A stretch of 64,000 bases of DNA from Paragonimus westermani (taxonomy: Eukaryota > Platyhelminthes > Trematoda > Plagiorchiida > Troglotrematidae). The notes beneath the pieces are model-generated. The model was not told where the DNA came from and searched no databases. It worked only from the letters and a program-made list of their open reading frames with translations. The first letter of the stretch is position 1, and each line of letters opens with the position of its first letter. Positions 1 to 12,035 of the stretch are shown here, piece by piece. Both the position numbers and the translations under genes were made by a program. The DNA lies in contig QNGE01003321.1 in NCBI GenBank assembly GCA_008508345.1, positions 23,510 through 87,509 on the forward strand, given 5' to 3'.

Positions 1-2196
1 CAAAACCGGACACCCTTGACGAACACCACTATAAGTGGCGAACGTCAGAAACAGTTGTTCGTAAACTTCCACTCTGCTTGCAGAGTGAGCATACAGTGAT
101 CTCGACAGCTTCACGTGTTTCCCTGGTACTCCCTTGCGACAGTTCCAGAGAACGTTACGTGCAACCGATTCGAAAACAGCCCTTAGGTCTAAAAACATCA
201 CGACTGTCGGCTGCCTATAAGAGTGCCGGTGTTCTAAGATCCGTCACAGGGTAAAAATGCGATCAATACACCTTCGACTTTATGAGAATCTTGCCTGTTC
301 TTCGCGTATCTGACTTTCTGTGAGCTAAGTGAACCGACATAAAATGAGGCCAGTTAGTAACGTGGATGTAACAGACATTAGAATGACCTCTCTGTGATTG
401 TCTGTTGTAGGTCGAGCCCTCTTTGAAAACGGGAATTATTACTGTTGAGCGCCAATCACGAGGCACCTCTTCAGATTCCTCAAATCGTCTGTGGGAGTTT
501 CGTCAATCGGCATACCAACCTGTCCCCACCGTCCTGGAAGACAGAAAAGAAGAAACACCTGGTCTAGAAGTTTTGTTACGCTTCAATAACTTAAGCTCCA
601 GGGCAACCTCTGTTTCCCACGGAGGGCCATCTGGTACGCAACAACTGACCATTCAAGACTTTTCGTCCGCATGGTCTCGTTGAGACCAGATGAGCTGTTC
701 TTCAAAATGCTCAGCCCATCTGTCATGCCAGCGCAACTGGCTGGTGATCAGCGAACCATCTTTTCCACTTATGGTCTCACCTACACCGACTCGACGGCCA
801 GTACAGCCACGGGTCAGGAGAAAAAGCCTTCTGCTCCTCCAGGACAAAAAGGCTTTTTCCATCTTTTTTGACTGTTCGACTAAATAGTTATCATGGTTTT
901 TGCGCAAGCTTTTAGTCAGCTTGCATTTGAATTCTCGACGATCGTCGTCACATTCAGGCTGATGTGGAATCGAGCGATCCTTCCTCATGAGGTTTATCGA
1001 CGTTACAGAAATCCACTTCTGGCACAACCGAACACCTCCTTCGGAACATATCTCCTCACAGCATGTTTCCATAACCGCTGCGTTAGAATCTTTCACCTGA
1101 TTCGAACTGGATAGCTTGTTCACCAGTGCATCCCGGTAGGCGTTATTTATATTCTCATCGTTCGAATTTCAGTTCAGTATCTTGCATTCATGAGCACATG
1201 TTTTCTGGGCAAATGACAAAGCAAAACAGGCACGCACAACAGCGTGGTCCGAATCCGGGCGGTTGCTACAAAAGCTTGACGGTTGTTAACAGAGTGGCGC
1301 CACCTGTAACTGATTGAAATGTGATCGAGCTGTGTCCACGGCTGAGAAACACACTTAGGTCTCTGTATAACACAACGCATCTTCCTGTGTTAGAATGCGG
1401 TACTCAAAATTTAGAGATCATGAGGTGCGCACAGTTGCATCAGTTTTTCGCCACTGTCAGTGCGTTGTATCAAGACACTAACGCTTCTCATCTGGAGAAA
1501 GACGATCGAGATGAACGTTCAAATCACCCGCTAGTATGATGATGCTTGAGTGTTTATAGTCTGTCTCAGAAGGTCAACGAGGGTGTCATAGAACGCATCC
1601 TTGGTAGTATCCGAACAGTTGTACGTTGGACCATACGCCGATATAACGAAAGCACAAGGCTTTTCTGATTTGCATCGACAGACTCTAACCGATGTATTGA
1701 GACTGACGGCAAACAAGTGACTGTTCACTGGGATCCAATCCAGAAAACAGTGTTCTGTTCTGGAACTCAGCCCGATTCCCACTACAGCTTGGCCCTGAGC
1801 TTCAGATTCGGCATCACCAGAAGCCCTGGATTGACGGTTATTTAGAGGTGGAATCAAGTGGGTGACTGTGCTAGAATCGTAGACTGGCTTCTCCGACAGG
1901 CAACGCACATCCAGCTGCACACTTGAGAGAGTAATTGCCGAAGCGGCTTGCTGCCCGACTTGCCAAAGAGTGCGAACATTGAGAACGCCAATGTTTACCT
2001 GTTGCCTTGCCTTTAGAAAGCAATTATCGCCCGAAGACACATGGAGAGAAGAATTGGGGGACAAGAGTGAAGGAGAAAGCCGTGGCGGGTGAATACTGTC
2101 ACTGTCTGGAGAACGATAACTTCTGATACTTTGCAACTGCTTATGCCGCAGAAGGGAGTTGATTTGATGGACCCTAATCCGAGTTTCTGAATCAAA
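1..2196 (-). mobile_element. RTE/SR2-like LINE copy 1, decayed, runs off left edge
   Basis: A degenerate non-LTR retrotransposon read on the minus strand. The N-terminal part is an AP-endonuclease domain (about 2,040 down to 1,530), with the family signatures LNVRTLWQVGQQ and ISAYGPTYNCSD and then a typical DAFYDTLVDLL helix. The end of the endonuclease follows at about 1,380-1,200, with QPWTQLDHISISYRWR. The linker (1,123-653) carries the RWAEHFEEQ signature that sits just before the RT. The RT begins near 466 with MPRDW and a degraded KEGS segment. RT motif A reads FLDLRAVFESV near 120-160, and SGVRQGCP lies at about 15-40; the catalytic YADD box would be outside the window. Several frameshifts and stops make it a dead copy. 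Clade (RTE rather than CR1 or R1) is my inference from the endonuclease and linker signatures. Confidence 0.85.
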
Positions 2197-2790
2197 AGTC
2201 TGACCTGCGAGATAACAGGGTATATGGTTTTCTTCGCGAACCCTACCTAATGCCAGTGACTCCGGAGTCTGACTCGCTTAGCAGTATGTGGCTTGCCTAG
2301 CCAATGGGCGCAGTGTATGAGACATTGATGTGTGATTCTGAGCATTGCTGCGCACACTGGATATATTCGAAGCCACATCAAGCTTTTGTGTGATATCGGA
2401 TGTTTTTCAACCGATAATACGCTAGCGGTCACGGTCAACCGTTGGACGATCGGAGTGCTTTTTTGTTTGAGGGTATCTTTCCTAACACCCTTCTTCGTGA
2501 TACGAAAGACATCAGCGCTGTGATTATGAAATGGTTCTACTGTATGCCCATAGGATCATGCCTCACTTCTACGCGGTTAGTGGTGGTGGTGCGTCTGCCT
2601 TTCATCAGACTGCTGCCCTTTGGCCTGTCCGACAAGGTTGTATCTAGAAGGACCGAGGTCCTAATCAGCATAGCCCGCTGAATTAAAACAGCACACAAGG
2701 CCGACCACCGTTTGAAGGTTGCAGTGCAGGCTAGGTATACTTATGCACTAGCAGTGACGATAAAATGTCTATTTCGGCAGGCTGTTGGTG

Positions 2791-3085
2791 TGTGTAGCGG
2801 CCTGGAGATTTCACTGGCCAGCCTGCGGTAAGATGTGTAAAATAGATCCAAAACTCACAGTTGCATATTCTACTTAGGCTACTGAGAAAGTTCGCACGAC
2901 GTGTGCCCTCCGATTGTTCGCCTGCATGTCATCTGACTGTGGCGCGAGCCCAAACCACACACGTGTCACATTCTTCCGGTTCACTCGCTCGTTGGCGGCC
3001 GGTCTCTAGTCCCTCTAACTAATTGTGGATCTATTTTACACATCTTACCGCAGGCTGTCCAGTGACATCTCTAGGTCTCTACACA
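2791..3085 (+). repeat. R3 repeat copy a, with 60-bp inverted ends
   Basis: Bases 2,791-3,025 match 61,325-61,556 closely in the same orientation (roughly 80% by eye). The first 60 bases (2,791-2,850) recur inverted at 3,026-3,085 with five mismatches. The inverted arm starts exactly where similarity to the other copy stops. The repeat opens TGTGTAGCGGCC, like the TGT start of an LTR. On the minus strand the purine run AGGAGGGAG sits directly before the inverted copy's TGTGTAGAG, as a polypurine tract precedes a 3' LTR. Two readings fit: two LTR fragments lying head to head, or a small foldback element with terminal inverted repeats. No coding sequence lies inside. Confidence 0.7.
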
Positions 3086-3199
3086 GCTCCCTCCTAGAAG
3101 GGTACTGTGACAACAACGCTTCGGTCCTGACGAGGATAGCTTGGGCCAGCCGACCGTTGGCCTGATCTGGTTCAAGGTGTACCAGCTGATATCCAATCA

Positions 3200-5190
3200 G
3201 CCTGTGGTTGGTACGATAATCCCCAGACGCTGCACATGGAGGAGCACAAATGCCCACAGTTCCCAGCGAGCTCCCACTCGAGTATCCTCCCTAAAGCTGC
3301 CGAAACAACCGTAAAAATGAATGAATGTTCGAGTCGGAGCATCCATGGAACGTTCAAGCACATCCAATACGGGATCAAGGATGATTGCGATCGATAATGC
3401 AAAATGCGTCATGCCAGCGTTGGATAAGACGTGCGACAGAAATTGAAAGGAAACTTGCTGAGTATCAGTACAGAAATACATGACGTACTCAACCAAATTA
3501 CACAGCGAAGGCTGAGACGAGATTGTTATGCATAGGAGGCAACAGAGCTTATCCGTTCGGAAGATACGTCGGCCAACTTCGTCAATGCTGACACGATGTT
3601 CCCACCTCACGCCGCTAGTGCTTCGGAGACACCCGTGGTCGAAAACGGATACCCTATGAACATACTACGCGCGAATCGACCAGGTCTCGGAGCCGTACAA
3701 TAGGAATGCTCTAGATGTGGCATTGTACCCTCGGCCATTCATAGAAAGACTGAAATCACACCGACACCACATATAACGTAATTTGGCAGGCGTCATCCGA
3801 GCTTTTGCTATGTGATCTGTGATCTCACCGGACATTCCACCAGCACTGATACAGCTTCCCGACTACTTCCAACAGCCCATCACCAAGGACGAGAACAGGC
3901 ACACAGTCTTACTGATCTTGAAACGGCACCTCGCATTTAGTAGGTGTAAAGGCCATAGTAAACTGAGGAACTCAGGCACCTAATCTGTCAAATATATTTT
4001 GGGCTCCCAGTGAGAACTTACTGATTAAGGCGATGTCGTCTGCATATTCTATATCTCGAAGTCAAGTGGCTGGGACCGATTCCACACCATCATATTGTAG
4101 CGAGAAAGCGTCCAATAAAGCACAATCTTTCTTGTCCAAATCGCCAGTCACATGCAACGCGCGCTCTCTCGTTTATGAGTCATAATTCCAACCCGCAACA
4201 CACACACCCCGGTTTCCGTTCACACGTCGTGTGCACTTCTGACCGGTTTACGTGTGTGATAGGCGCCTTCTATCGGGGGGTTTTCTGCCTGCAATTCCTC
4301 GTCTGTTTGTCCGATTTCGTTGCGCGATGGCTCGTCCGGCTGCTCGTGCTGTCCGCCATCCACCCAATGTTGGCCTTGACAGTATTCCAACATCGTGTCG
4401 AGATGTTCCTCTAAATGTTGGAAAAAACACGCCTCCGATCTGGTCGTCATTCGTATTTCGCCTGCCCTGCCTCACCCGTTGGTCCGATCCAGTCGAGCGA
4501 TGACTCATCCGGTCGCGCACGTTGTTCTTGATTCGATTGCGGCAGGCTTTTGAACGTACCTCCCCAAATACCGTCAAAAATTATTACTTTGCAGACACAG
4601 ACCGTTATCAGCACACAGCTGCAACAAATGCTCACTGTTGTCTGTCCGACGAGCACCGTAAGAATGCTGGCCACCTTAGTCACGCCCGTCAGCGTATAGC
4701 CTACCTATCTGAGCGTTCAAGTCTCCAGCTAGTAAAACAATGTCCGTGCGCCGCACAATGTGTAGAAGGTTAGCGAGCTAGTGATAAAAATGGGTTGACT
4801 GCATCTAGACTACATTTTGTGAAGGACGTATCGCAACTAAAAACAAACAGCGTTTGTGATGGGCACCTCTTGATGCTCTAGCCGTGCCTTCGAGTCTGAC
4901 AGTGCAAAGACGGCACCTTGTCCGCGTATGCGCCTTGGGTAATTCTAACACCGGCATGACCAGTGGCTTGAGCCGTGGATCCTACAGCGCACACTGTACC
5001 CGCATGATGGACCGGCTGACGGATATTGAACATGTGGCATCGAGCCAGAATACTAAGGTCGTGTTTCAGCAAGACGACAGATACTGATGGAGAGGGTCTC
5101 GAAAGTACAAGAAAGAGCAGTCTGATGGCCCATTCGTATAGGTGTTCGAACACTAGAGGTAACAAGTTTAAATGGTGCTCTGGGGGCTAG
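3200..5190 (-). mobile_element. RTE/SR2-like LINE copy 2, with R1 block and internal loss of RT core
   Basis: The minus strand reads an endonuclease from about 5,190 to 4,560 in broken frames. Signatures are ICRLAETR, then DIVLLAGDLNAQIGRL and DNSEHLLQLCADNGL. About 180 unclear bases and the R1 block (4,085-4,380) follow. The C-terminal half of the RT runs from about 4,075 to 3,200. The catalytic motif reads DIEYADDIALI near 4,030-4,050 and is intact. FTMAFTPTKCEV and a degraded GRGYNATSRAFLLYGSETW thumb segment come next, then RWEHRVSIDEV near 3,600. The linker and RT motifs A and B are missing. At its 3' side it abuts R3. It is a non-functional fossil, although its YADD box is the best kept in the window. 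Confidence 0.82.
4085..4380 (+). repeat. R1 repeat copy a, inside RTE copy 2
   Basis: A block of about 290 bases that recurs, same orientation, at 11,770-12,035. Shared landmarks are CCAATAAAGC near the left end, GTCATAATTCC in the middle, GTGCACTTC and CGTCCGG toward the right end, with similarity fading after ATCCAC. On the minus strand it sits between endonuclease-derived sequence and the YADD-bearing RT remnant. It has no recognisable protein domain. It could be a non-coding segment of a sub-family of RTE or an independent element. Confidence 0.65.
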
Positions 5191-6299
5191 CAGATGCTTG
5201 TGTTCTTCAGGCAAAGGAACCTCGATGTCTGGCGCACAATCATTCTGGCTTATTCCCTTCGCGGTCGACAAATGCGGTATTTCTCTTATGTATGCGTGAA
5301 AACAGGATTGGGGAGTCATGAAGTATATATTTTTATATGAAGAGGGGGAAAGCAGACAAGTTGGTCTGGTGCGGTAAGACGTGAAACAGGAGAAAAGCTG
5401 ACCGCTGATAACCCGACCAAAGTCGTGACAGGGAGACATGACAAAAAATTTTTATAATTAATGTACTCCCAGTAGTTCATAATCGTGAGGGTTGTCTAGA
5501 CTGAAAAAGAGTTGGCCTGAGGGGGCACACCAGGAGCCCTTGGTTCGAAAAGAACCTAACCCATAAAGCAGCGGAACGAAGCACGGAGTTCGCACCTCAT
5601 TGAGGATCGGTGGCCAGTAACTATTCGGTTCATATGCCCCTCGGATAGAGTCTACCCATCCAGGATGCCCAACGCACCTTGCGGAAGGTTGCGTCAGAAA
5701 CAGTGCAGCGGTTTGCGGATTTAACAGCGGAGGCGGATCTGATGTAATAGATCTGTCCAGCCGGGGAGTCCAGCACCGACAGGGCTGTTATGACGCATGC
5801 CTGCTGTGGCTGGATGCACAATTGGTTCATATGCCCTTCGAATGGGAGTTCAGCCATTCAAGGTACCCAGCACATCTTGCGTACCCGTAGCAGCCGGTGA
5901 TCACCGAGGTGATTCGCACGTCTTCCTCGAGGGTTGTCCATCGTTGGTGGAGAATGAAGATCAGTGCGCCATAGAGACAGCACGGCAAAAAGATGGCGTG
6001 CTGTCCGGGAGCCCAGGGGTTCCCGTTGGAGTAACTGAAACCTTTGTGGCGGGGTAACATACGCCATGTCGTAGTGCCATCAAATAGCTTGCGCGACGTT
6101 TATTAGGAGATCCGTCTGCCAGCTGTGAACCCACCACACACTGGCAGTACTTCTGACCATCGTCCGCGACTGCCTATTCGCCAGGGGAACCTTGTTTATC
6201 TAGCAGTTGGTTCCCACGTGAAAGGCCGTTCCCCAATCCAGAGCCTGGGGATGCACTAGATGGCGTTGAACTAATCCACCCATCTATCGGAATACTGGC
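5191..6299. other. No gene seen; weak local duplication
   Basis: No protein domain was recognised here. A stretch of about 62 bases at 5,627-5,690 recurs in degraded form at 5,824-5,888 (TTCATATGCCC then CATTCAAGG or CATCCAGG, then CATCTTGCG or CACCTTGCG), roughly three quarters alike. The intervening unit is about 197 bases. The open frames of 75-86 codons on both strands here overlap each other and look like chance. Confidence 0.4.
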
Positions 6300-6486
6300 C
6301 TTAACGGTCCCTAAGCGACAACCACATTTCTCCAAAAACTTGTTCGAAGAGCCCGTGGAAAATGTCAATCAATGACAACCAAGAAACGAAGTATTCGTTC
6401 ATTACAAAGAATACAATGCCATCTGAACCTGGTATCTTTGTTGGGTCTAGGCTATACTTTACAAAGCCTGGCCAAAAAATGTTCAC
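6300..6486 (-). mobile_element. CR1/jockey-like RT N-terminal fragment
   Basis: On the minus strand this 61-codon frame reads SLDPTKIPGSDGI, then IDIFHGLFEQ. That is the pattern of the segment opening the RT of CR1/jockey-type LINEs (LDPTKSPGPDGI, later a Trp before the first palm motif). Nothing downstream continues convincingly, so it is a short, truncated and mutated scrap. The assignment rests on one motif region only. Confidence 0.45.
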
Positions 6487-7181
6487 ACAGCCCGTAATTG
6501 AAGTCCATTAGAGAAATCAACAAAGAAAGGCAAACCCCCTAACAGTTGACCGTGAGTGAGTCAGACAGACCAAACGACCATGAACGCCAGGACATAACCA
6601 GTCTAAGGCTCTTCGGGTGGCTCACAGGTACGTGCGCTTTTCGGTTGCATGATTTGCATCGGTAACAGTCGTTCCACCGGCCGACCAGCCCCCAAGGTAA
6701 TTACTGACCACGCCTGGGCTGAAGTGTACCGAGACTAATAGCTATGGAACTGTCAAATATATTACACAACTGCATTGTTGGCCGCCCATAATCTATTGTG
6801 TAGTTGTTCGACTAGGCTGCAATAGTAACCGCCTAAGAGACAGCCAGCTGTCAGCAGTGCACATGTTGAAAACACCTCGTATCCCTTTTTCACATGAGGA
6901 ACTTAATATGTTCAACTCTCGGTCACAAACAGACTAATCTGTGGATCTGACTTGTCCGTTTACCACTATTCCGTGGGTCAGCACCAAATTCGGCCGAAAA
7001 TATTCTCCCGTAGTGACTCAGATGAACACATCTGGTATGAACAAATAACTGTTACTTACTTTAATTATCCGTTTACACCGTACACCAAATAATTCAAGCT
7101 GTAGTTCGAAAAAAGTTTCCTGTTCATCAACGGACGGTCTATAGCCTGAAATTAGCTAACGAGCCGAGAAATCCCCTGAGG
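6487..7181. other. No gene seen
   Basis: AT-rich stretch with no open frame of 60 codons or more and no repeat match that I could recognise within the window. Confidence 0.5.
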
Positions 7182-8240
7182 TTGTGTCACCCTACCACCG
7201 CCACCGCTTCTAGGCAGCTTGCTGTTAAAATTATCAATCAACCACCATACAACCTACAAAAGCGTCTAGAGGGTCAAGCGGAGCATTTCAGACGGTCCTC
7301 TGCGTCAAAAGTCCTGAGTTTTGGTCCTATTCGTCTTCCGTGGACTGTGCCAAAAGGTCCCTTGCAAAGGCGGGGATTAGAAGCACAAGGCACACTGCAC
7401 ATGTAATCTTTCTTCGGCTCCTTTCGAAGATAGTGACAGTTACCCACCATTCAGGATGAGCCGCAAAACATATGTACCATTGAGGAATCAAATTTTAGTT
7501 GCGCCTATGTTATTGACACTCATTATACCCCATGTGCCATCACGTGAAGAGCACTATCGCCAGAAGCAAACTGGACTTCACGTGGACCGCGCAAACGTTG
7601 GTCAAATCTTCAACTGCCGCCAGTTCCTGGAAAACCGTCACGTCTGCCGACGAAAAACTGTAATCGTGTCCAGACGGCGGGACATTCTCCGATCCAATCA
7701 GCAGAGGTGTCCTCTGGGAGGTTTTTTTCAAATCGATTATTGGGGAACTCAACAAGCATGTTTCCGCTGTGAAGGTATTACACGACCAGACTGTCGCCAA
7801 CCAATTACGTCCACAAAGGACTGCAGCAAGAGAGTCCTATTCCAGCCTGTCTCAACTTTGCAATTGGCAATATCACGCACAAGTTTCTGATCAGTCAATC
7901 ATCTGTGACGTGCAACAAAGTCGCAGACACAGATTGCATCGAAACACTGCCTTGCACACGCAGTCTTAGAGGTGCTGCATCGCTCTGTAATTGAGATATC
8001 CTGATATATAACGCGTTCCCTAACGAAAGGCACTTCTTCACAAATAAAATGAACCCGTGTCTCCACTTACTCTGGGAGAAATCAACAGTTGGAACACAGT
8101 TGGTGGTAGTGTTGTAGAAGTCTCCCAACGTATTGTTAGAACCAGGTTGGAATTTGCTCATCTGAGACACCTCAAACACCAAATTGAAATTCGTCTCTTC
8201 GTATGTTCCATTAACTGTTCATTTGTAATCATCAAGATTT
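7182..8240 (+). mobile_element. RTE/SR2-like LINE copy 3, linker and RT, frameshifted
   Basis: The first frame (to 7,406) carries KRLEGQAEHFRRS, a degraded form of the RWAEHFEEQ linker signature, followed by IRLPWTVPKGP, the segment leading into the RT. The next frame (7,456-7,890) has PSREEHYRQKQTGLHVDRAN, equivalent to the RT stretch ending in GFRPGRG, and RQFLENRH just after. Near 7,690 the frame shifts at RT motif A. The C-terminal part at about 8,090-8,230 reads GGSVVEVSQRIV and EFAHLRHL, the family's thumb signature. The YADD box was not recognisable. It is a dead copy, the first in the window lying on the plus strand. Confidence 0.72.
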
Positions 8241-9550
8241 AACTCTATCCCACCACAGAAATGTTTTCTGCTCTACCCTTTCCTGAAGCTATTACAACGG
8301 CAAGTACTCATATTTCTGACTGCACTGATTGTCCCGTCAGTCATTTTAAGTTCATTCAGCCATATCGAGTGACGGTGACACGTTACCATGTTGATGATTG
8401 TTCTGCTGACAGTTAATCGGCCTGGAGGTACGAAACCACCAAACACCAAACCCTACAATAGAGGGAAAACCGTGGGGTCTTCGTGAATTCCTCTTGTATA
8501 GTTCGAAACATAAAGGTGCTGTACAACATGATAAATGGTGGGTTGACTGGACGGCCACAAACAACATAACAGGCTGGACATGGCACAAAATTACTCATCT
8601 GTTTGCAGCCAAATCTCCGCCAAACGTTCCACATCATCAAGGCTCATTGAACTGACCCGCGCAGATAAGATCTGTAATGTAAATGGAATGAACATACACT
8701 AGATCAAGCAGCAATACAAAGGAGCTTTTAAAAGAAGCAGCGAATTACGGTTCAATAAAAACTGAGTAGAAGGAAACGACCGTCGTCTAAATCGCAATAA
8801 GACGGCCCTGCTCAAAATACCGCCCATCATGGAAATCACGAAAAGCGGTCGCTTAATGGCGATGAATGTCAAGGAGGACGAACATCATTGACCATGTCCA
8901 ATGTGCGGTTCTTCCTAGCATGGGATAGAATGAAAACTGTCCAAGTCTCGTGGGAGACAACTGCAACGTCCTAAATAACGAATATTTGGTACCACTGTTC
9001 GCTCGGTTGCCGACCACCGTAAGGTCAAACTCTTAAACCCCTTGACGCCCGTCAGAGAATTCCAACTGGATGCGAGTACAGCTTCGTTCACAAAGTAAAC
9101 AAATCGGAAATCACAAGGCAACTTCGAGACTAGTGAGAGACCGGAGTTTCGACTTGCAATAAGGATGGATGCAGTTGTCGCATTTGGAGATCCCAGATCA
9201 CCCAAGCCACTGGCAAAGAAAGACTGTGTGAACGACACGGTCTACGTGGATAACAGTGAATTTAAGGACAATCTAATGGCTAGTGGAATGACGTGTGGTA
9301 CACTTCGACCGGGAGTTTACAACGCTACTTCAGCCCAAATGCCTTGGGCGTCTACACCGATCCGCAGAATCGTTCTTTCTAACCAAAACCTTGCGAGAGA
9401 ACCGGCTTCTAAAACGCCACATGAATCCCATTCTAACGCATCGAACAGACTGTTTGTCACACAGTGTCAAATGAGGAAATCAACTCATTTGACTGAGTCC
9501 TACAACAGTTATCCCCATTTTTAAGGTTGTTGTGAAATGTGTGACAGCCG
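8241..9550. other. No recognised gene; one unassigned 119-codon frame
   Basis: The plus-strand frame at 9,165-9,524 is open for 119 codons, and an overlapping minus frame at 8,915-9,238 is open for 107. Neither shows a domain, signal peptide or repeat that I recognise. Given the surrounding elements, old transposon sequence is the likely source, but nothing in the residues proves it. Confidence 0.4.
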
Positions 9551-9844
9551 TCAGCAAATAAACCTGATTCTGATCACATAGGACTTGCTGGTCGCTATGG
9601 CTCTCCTTAAGTTAACTCCCGCAAGTGAAGAAAAACTGTGAAGAGCAGACCGGGCTCCGTCCTGGTATAGGATGTCATTGCCAGTAAACAAATATACCTG
9701 AATACGGTTGTTGTTGAACATGTGAAGTTTCGACTCCGTTGGAAAGATAGCAATCCAGAATGATGTTATGGAGACAAAAGTGTCCAGCTCTCTGAAACTC
9801 TCCGCAAGTCTCCACGTATTCAAGCAGTGACCTGCAACAATCAT
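9551..9844 (-). mobile_element. Possible LINE RT C-terminal scrap
   Basis: A 97-codon minus-strand frame includes TESKLHMFNNNRIQVYLFTG. Its spacing resembles the LINE RT thumb segment in which a Lys-Leu-Arg-Phe/Tyr-Asn stretch precedes a leucine-rich YG motif. The match is by pattern only and differs from the RTE copies elsewhere in the window, so it may belong to another LINE clade or be chance. Confidence 0.3.
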
Positions 9845-11249
9845 GTGTACAGTGTCATCCGGATCTTGATAAGTTCAAACACTTGGTTATCTAGCTTATT
9901 ATTTGTTTATATATGTCACAGTGTTAATTACGTGTTACACATGTTATTATTGGCGTCAATGTCTTTTGGTTCTAAGTAACTCTCGCGCTAACACATCGTA
10001 TAAGCGATGGGACTAGTGAAAAAACGGGGACTCAAGTGCAAATCGGGCTATCTAACATAACACAATACTGGGAATGTCATGCTCAGGACATATATTACAA
10101 TTACCAGGTTTCTTCCTAACCAAGCCACCTACTGCTGTTACGGTAGCACACAACATCGTGCACACTGTAAGAATTGTCTTACTCCTAGTTTTACCTGCTG
10201 ACCATCAGATAGGTCAAGTCATATTGGCCGCGTCTGTCCACGCATTTGCTAAATTAATAGAGGCAAGAGTTAAGAGCTCTTAAAACAGAAACAATTAGGG
10301 TACTGGTAAGGTGTTAATCACTCCATAAAACCAAAACTATCCGTCACTGAAATGTGTTCAGTGTGCCGAAACAGAACATTATTAGTTCACTTCCTACGGA
10401 GTCAGACTCCTATTCAGAAATGTAATCCAGTGCTGCTTTTGTAAATAGACTTTGGAACGCCTTGACGTTTATCTCCTTCCACTGTACATTCTTTCAGACT
10501 ATTCGAGCGAGTTTTTGAAAGCAGATCACAAATATAGCCCGGTGGTTAATATTTTTAGGGCGAACAGAAACCTGTTCTGAAGACGGAACGCGATGGCAAT
10601 AATGGGAACCTGCTCACACCGGCACCCTAACGTACGAGCAGATAGACTTTTACATCACACTAACGCGGCAACATCAGTAGTGTAAATACAAAATTCGCGA
10701 AATTCCGATAAAAACAGAGCTCTTGAAGACACTCGTATTGCCTACTGAATATTTTAAGAAACTTTCGTAAAAAGTAATTAACCCCATGTTACCTTACCTT
10801 ATTCGAAAGCTCAACAACACAAAAGGAACACCGTCAGTAAAGCGTGCCCTGGAAAAAAAACGACCTAACACTTTCCGTTGTAGTAAGATAACTGAAGTTA
10901 TCATGAAGACGTCGTGATGGTTATTTGCAACGGTTGGTATATAACACGGTCCCCTCCTTTTCTTGAATAAGTCTTAACTTGGACTTCATGGTTGTGGCAG
11001 TTATCAGTAAAACGTAATGATGTACTCTGCCCACGACGAGGATGACTATGTTGAAAAACAGTCGCGAACAATGGACTTCGGTTTCGCAACCGAATGAGGT
11101 GTGGCATTAATTTGTGCCACAACACGGTAGCCCACAGAGAGGCAGGACGCACTTATCGCAAACTGAACAATTCCATTCAAACATTGAAGCTACTGACGGT
11201 CATAGTCACACTCATAAACAGATGGAATTGGAAAATGTCTGCTCGTGAG
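9845..11249. other. No gene seen
   Basis: AT-rich sequence without a convincing coding region. The plus-strand frame at 10,074-10,283 (69 codons) is hydrophobic but has no recognisable motif. No self-match within the window was noticed. Confidence 0.5.
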
Positions 11250-11775
11250 ATTTGCCTTCTGAAACATACCTCGTCACAGGTTTCCACAGCTGCCACGATC
11301 TGTTCCCAGTGTTCGTTAGGTTCTCACACCTGAGTCAAAATGGGTAATTCGCTTATCATTGATTCATGATGAGCGTTACACTTTCCTCGCTTGGATACCA
11401 GTTAACTATCTTGCACTCACGAGTGTATGACCTCCGAGCGAATGACAAAACAAAACGGTCACGTGTAACAGCATGATTCGAGTCCAAGTGATTGTGCCGA
11501 AATGCGGTAGTAGCAACTGTAACTTATTGCTATATGACCTAGCTGGTTCTATGACTGGGTCGTACAATACAGTCCCCTGTGTTGAAATGCTGTACTCAAA
11601 ATATGGAGACCGTCAGACGTGCATAACTGTAGCAGTCTATCACCATTGTAAGTCTGTCGTGCCCCGACAACCAGTCGCTTGCGTTTAGAGAAAGATGACT
11701 AAGTTGAGCATCCGAATCGCTGACCAGCATGATATAATAACACTTAATTTGTTTTAGAAGATCTAAGACAGTGTC
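11250..11775 (-). mobile_element. RTE/SR2-like LINE copy 4, endonuclease half and linker
   Basis: Read on the minus strand, the frame continues from the R1 block at TVLDLLKQ and passes SDSDAQLSHLS, a degraded form of the DLNAQIGRL catalytic strand of the endonuclease. Near 11,500 it reaches LGHIAIS, the counterpart of LDHIAIS. A linker remnant, EPNEHWEQIVAAVET, follows near 11,300. DNA similarity to RTE copy 1 at 1,180-1,540 is also visible (for example GCGAATGACAAAACAAAAC against GCAAATGACAAAGCAAAAC). The first half of the endonuclease is missing and R1 takes its place. Confidence 0.75.
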
Positions 11776-12035
11776 ATAGTGTGGCGAAAAGACGTCCAAT
11801 AAAGCGCAATCTTTATTGTCCAACACGCTAGTCACCATAGTACGCGCACACTCGCGTATATAAGTCATAATTCCGGCCCAAAAAACTCCCTGGTTTCCAC
11901 CCATTATGTGCACTTCAGTCTGGTTTGTGTATGTATCCGATGCCTTCTGTCAGGGTGTTTTTCGCCTGTCATTCCTATTTCGTTGGACGAATGTCGTTGG
12001 GTGATGAATCGTCCGGTCGCTCGTGCTACCCACAA
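11770..12035 (+). repeat. R1 repeat copy b, between RTE and Gypsy remnants
   Basis: Second copy of the block at 4,085-4,380. Its left end (CCAATAAAGCGCAATC) touches the RTE endonuclease remnant. Its right end (ending near ATCCAC) touches the first recognisable residues of the Gypsy integrase. Because both flanks differ from those of copy a, the block behaves as a unit with its own boundaries. Confidence 0.65.

Noticed and set aside
653..1123. 156-codon minus-strand frame as a host gene
   Set aside because: It carries the RWAEHFEEQ linker signature and lies in order between the endonuclease and RT of an RTE LINE.
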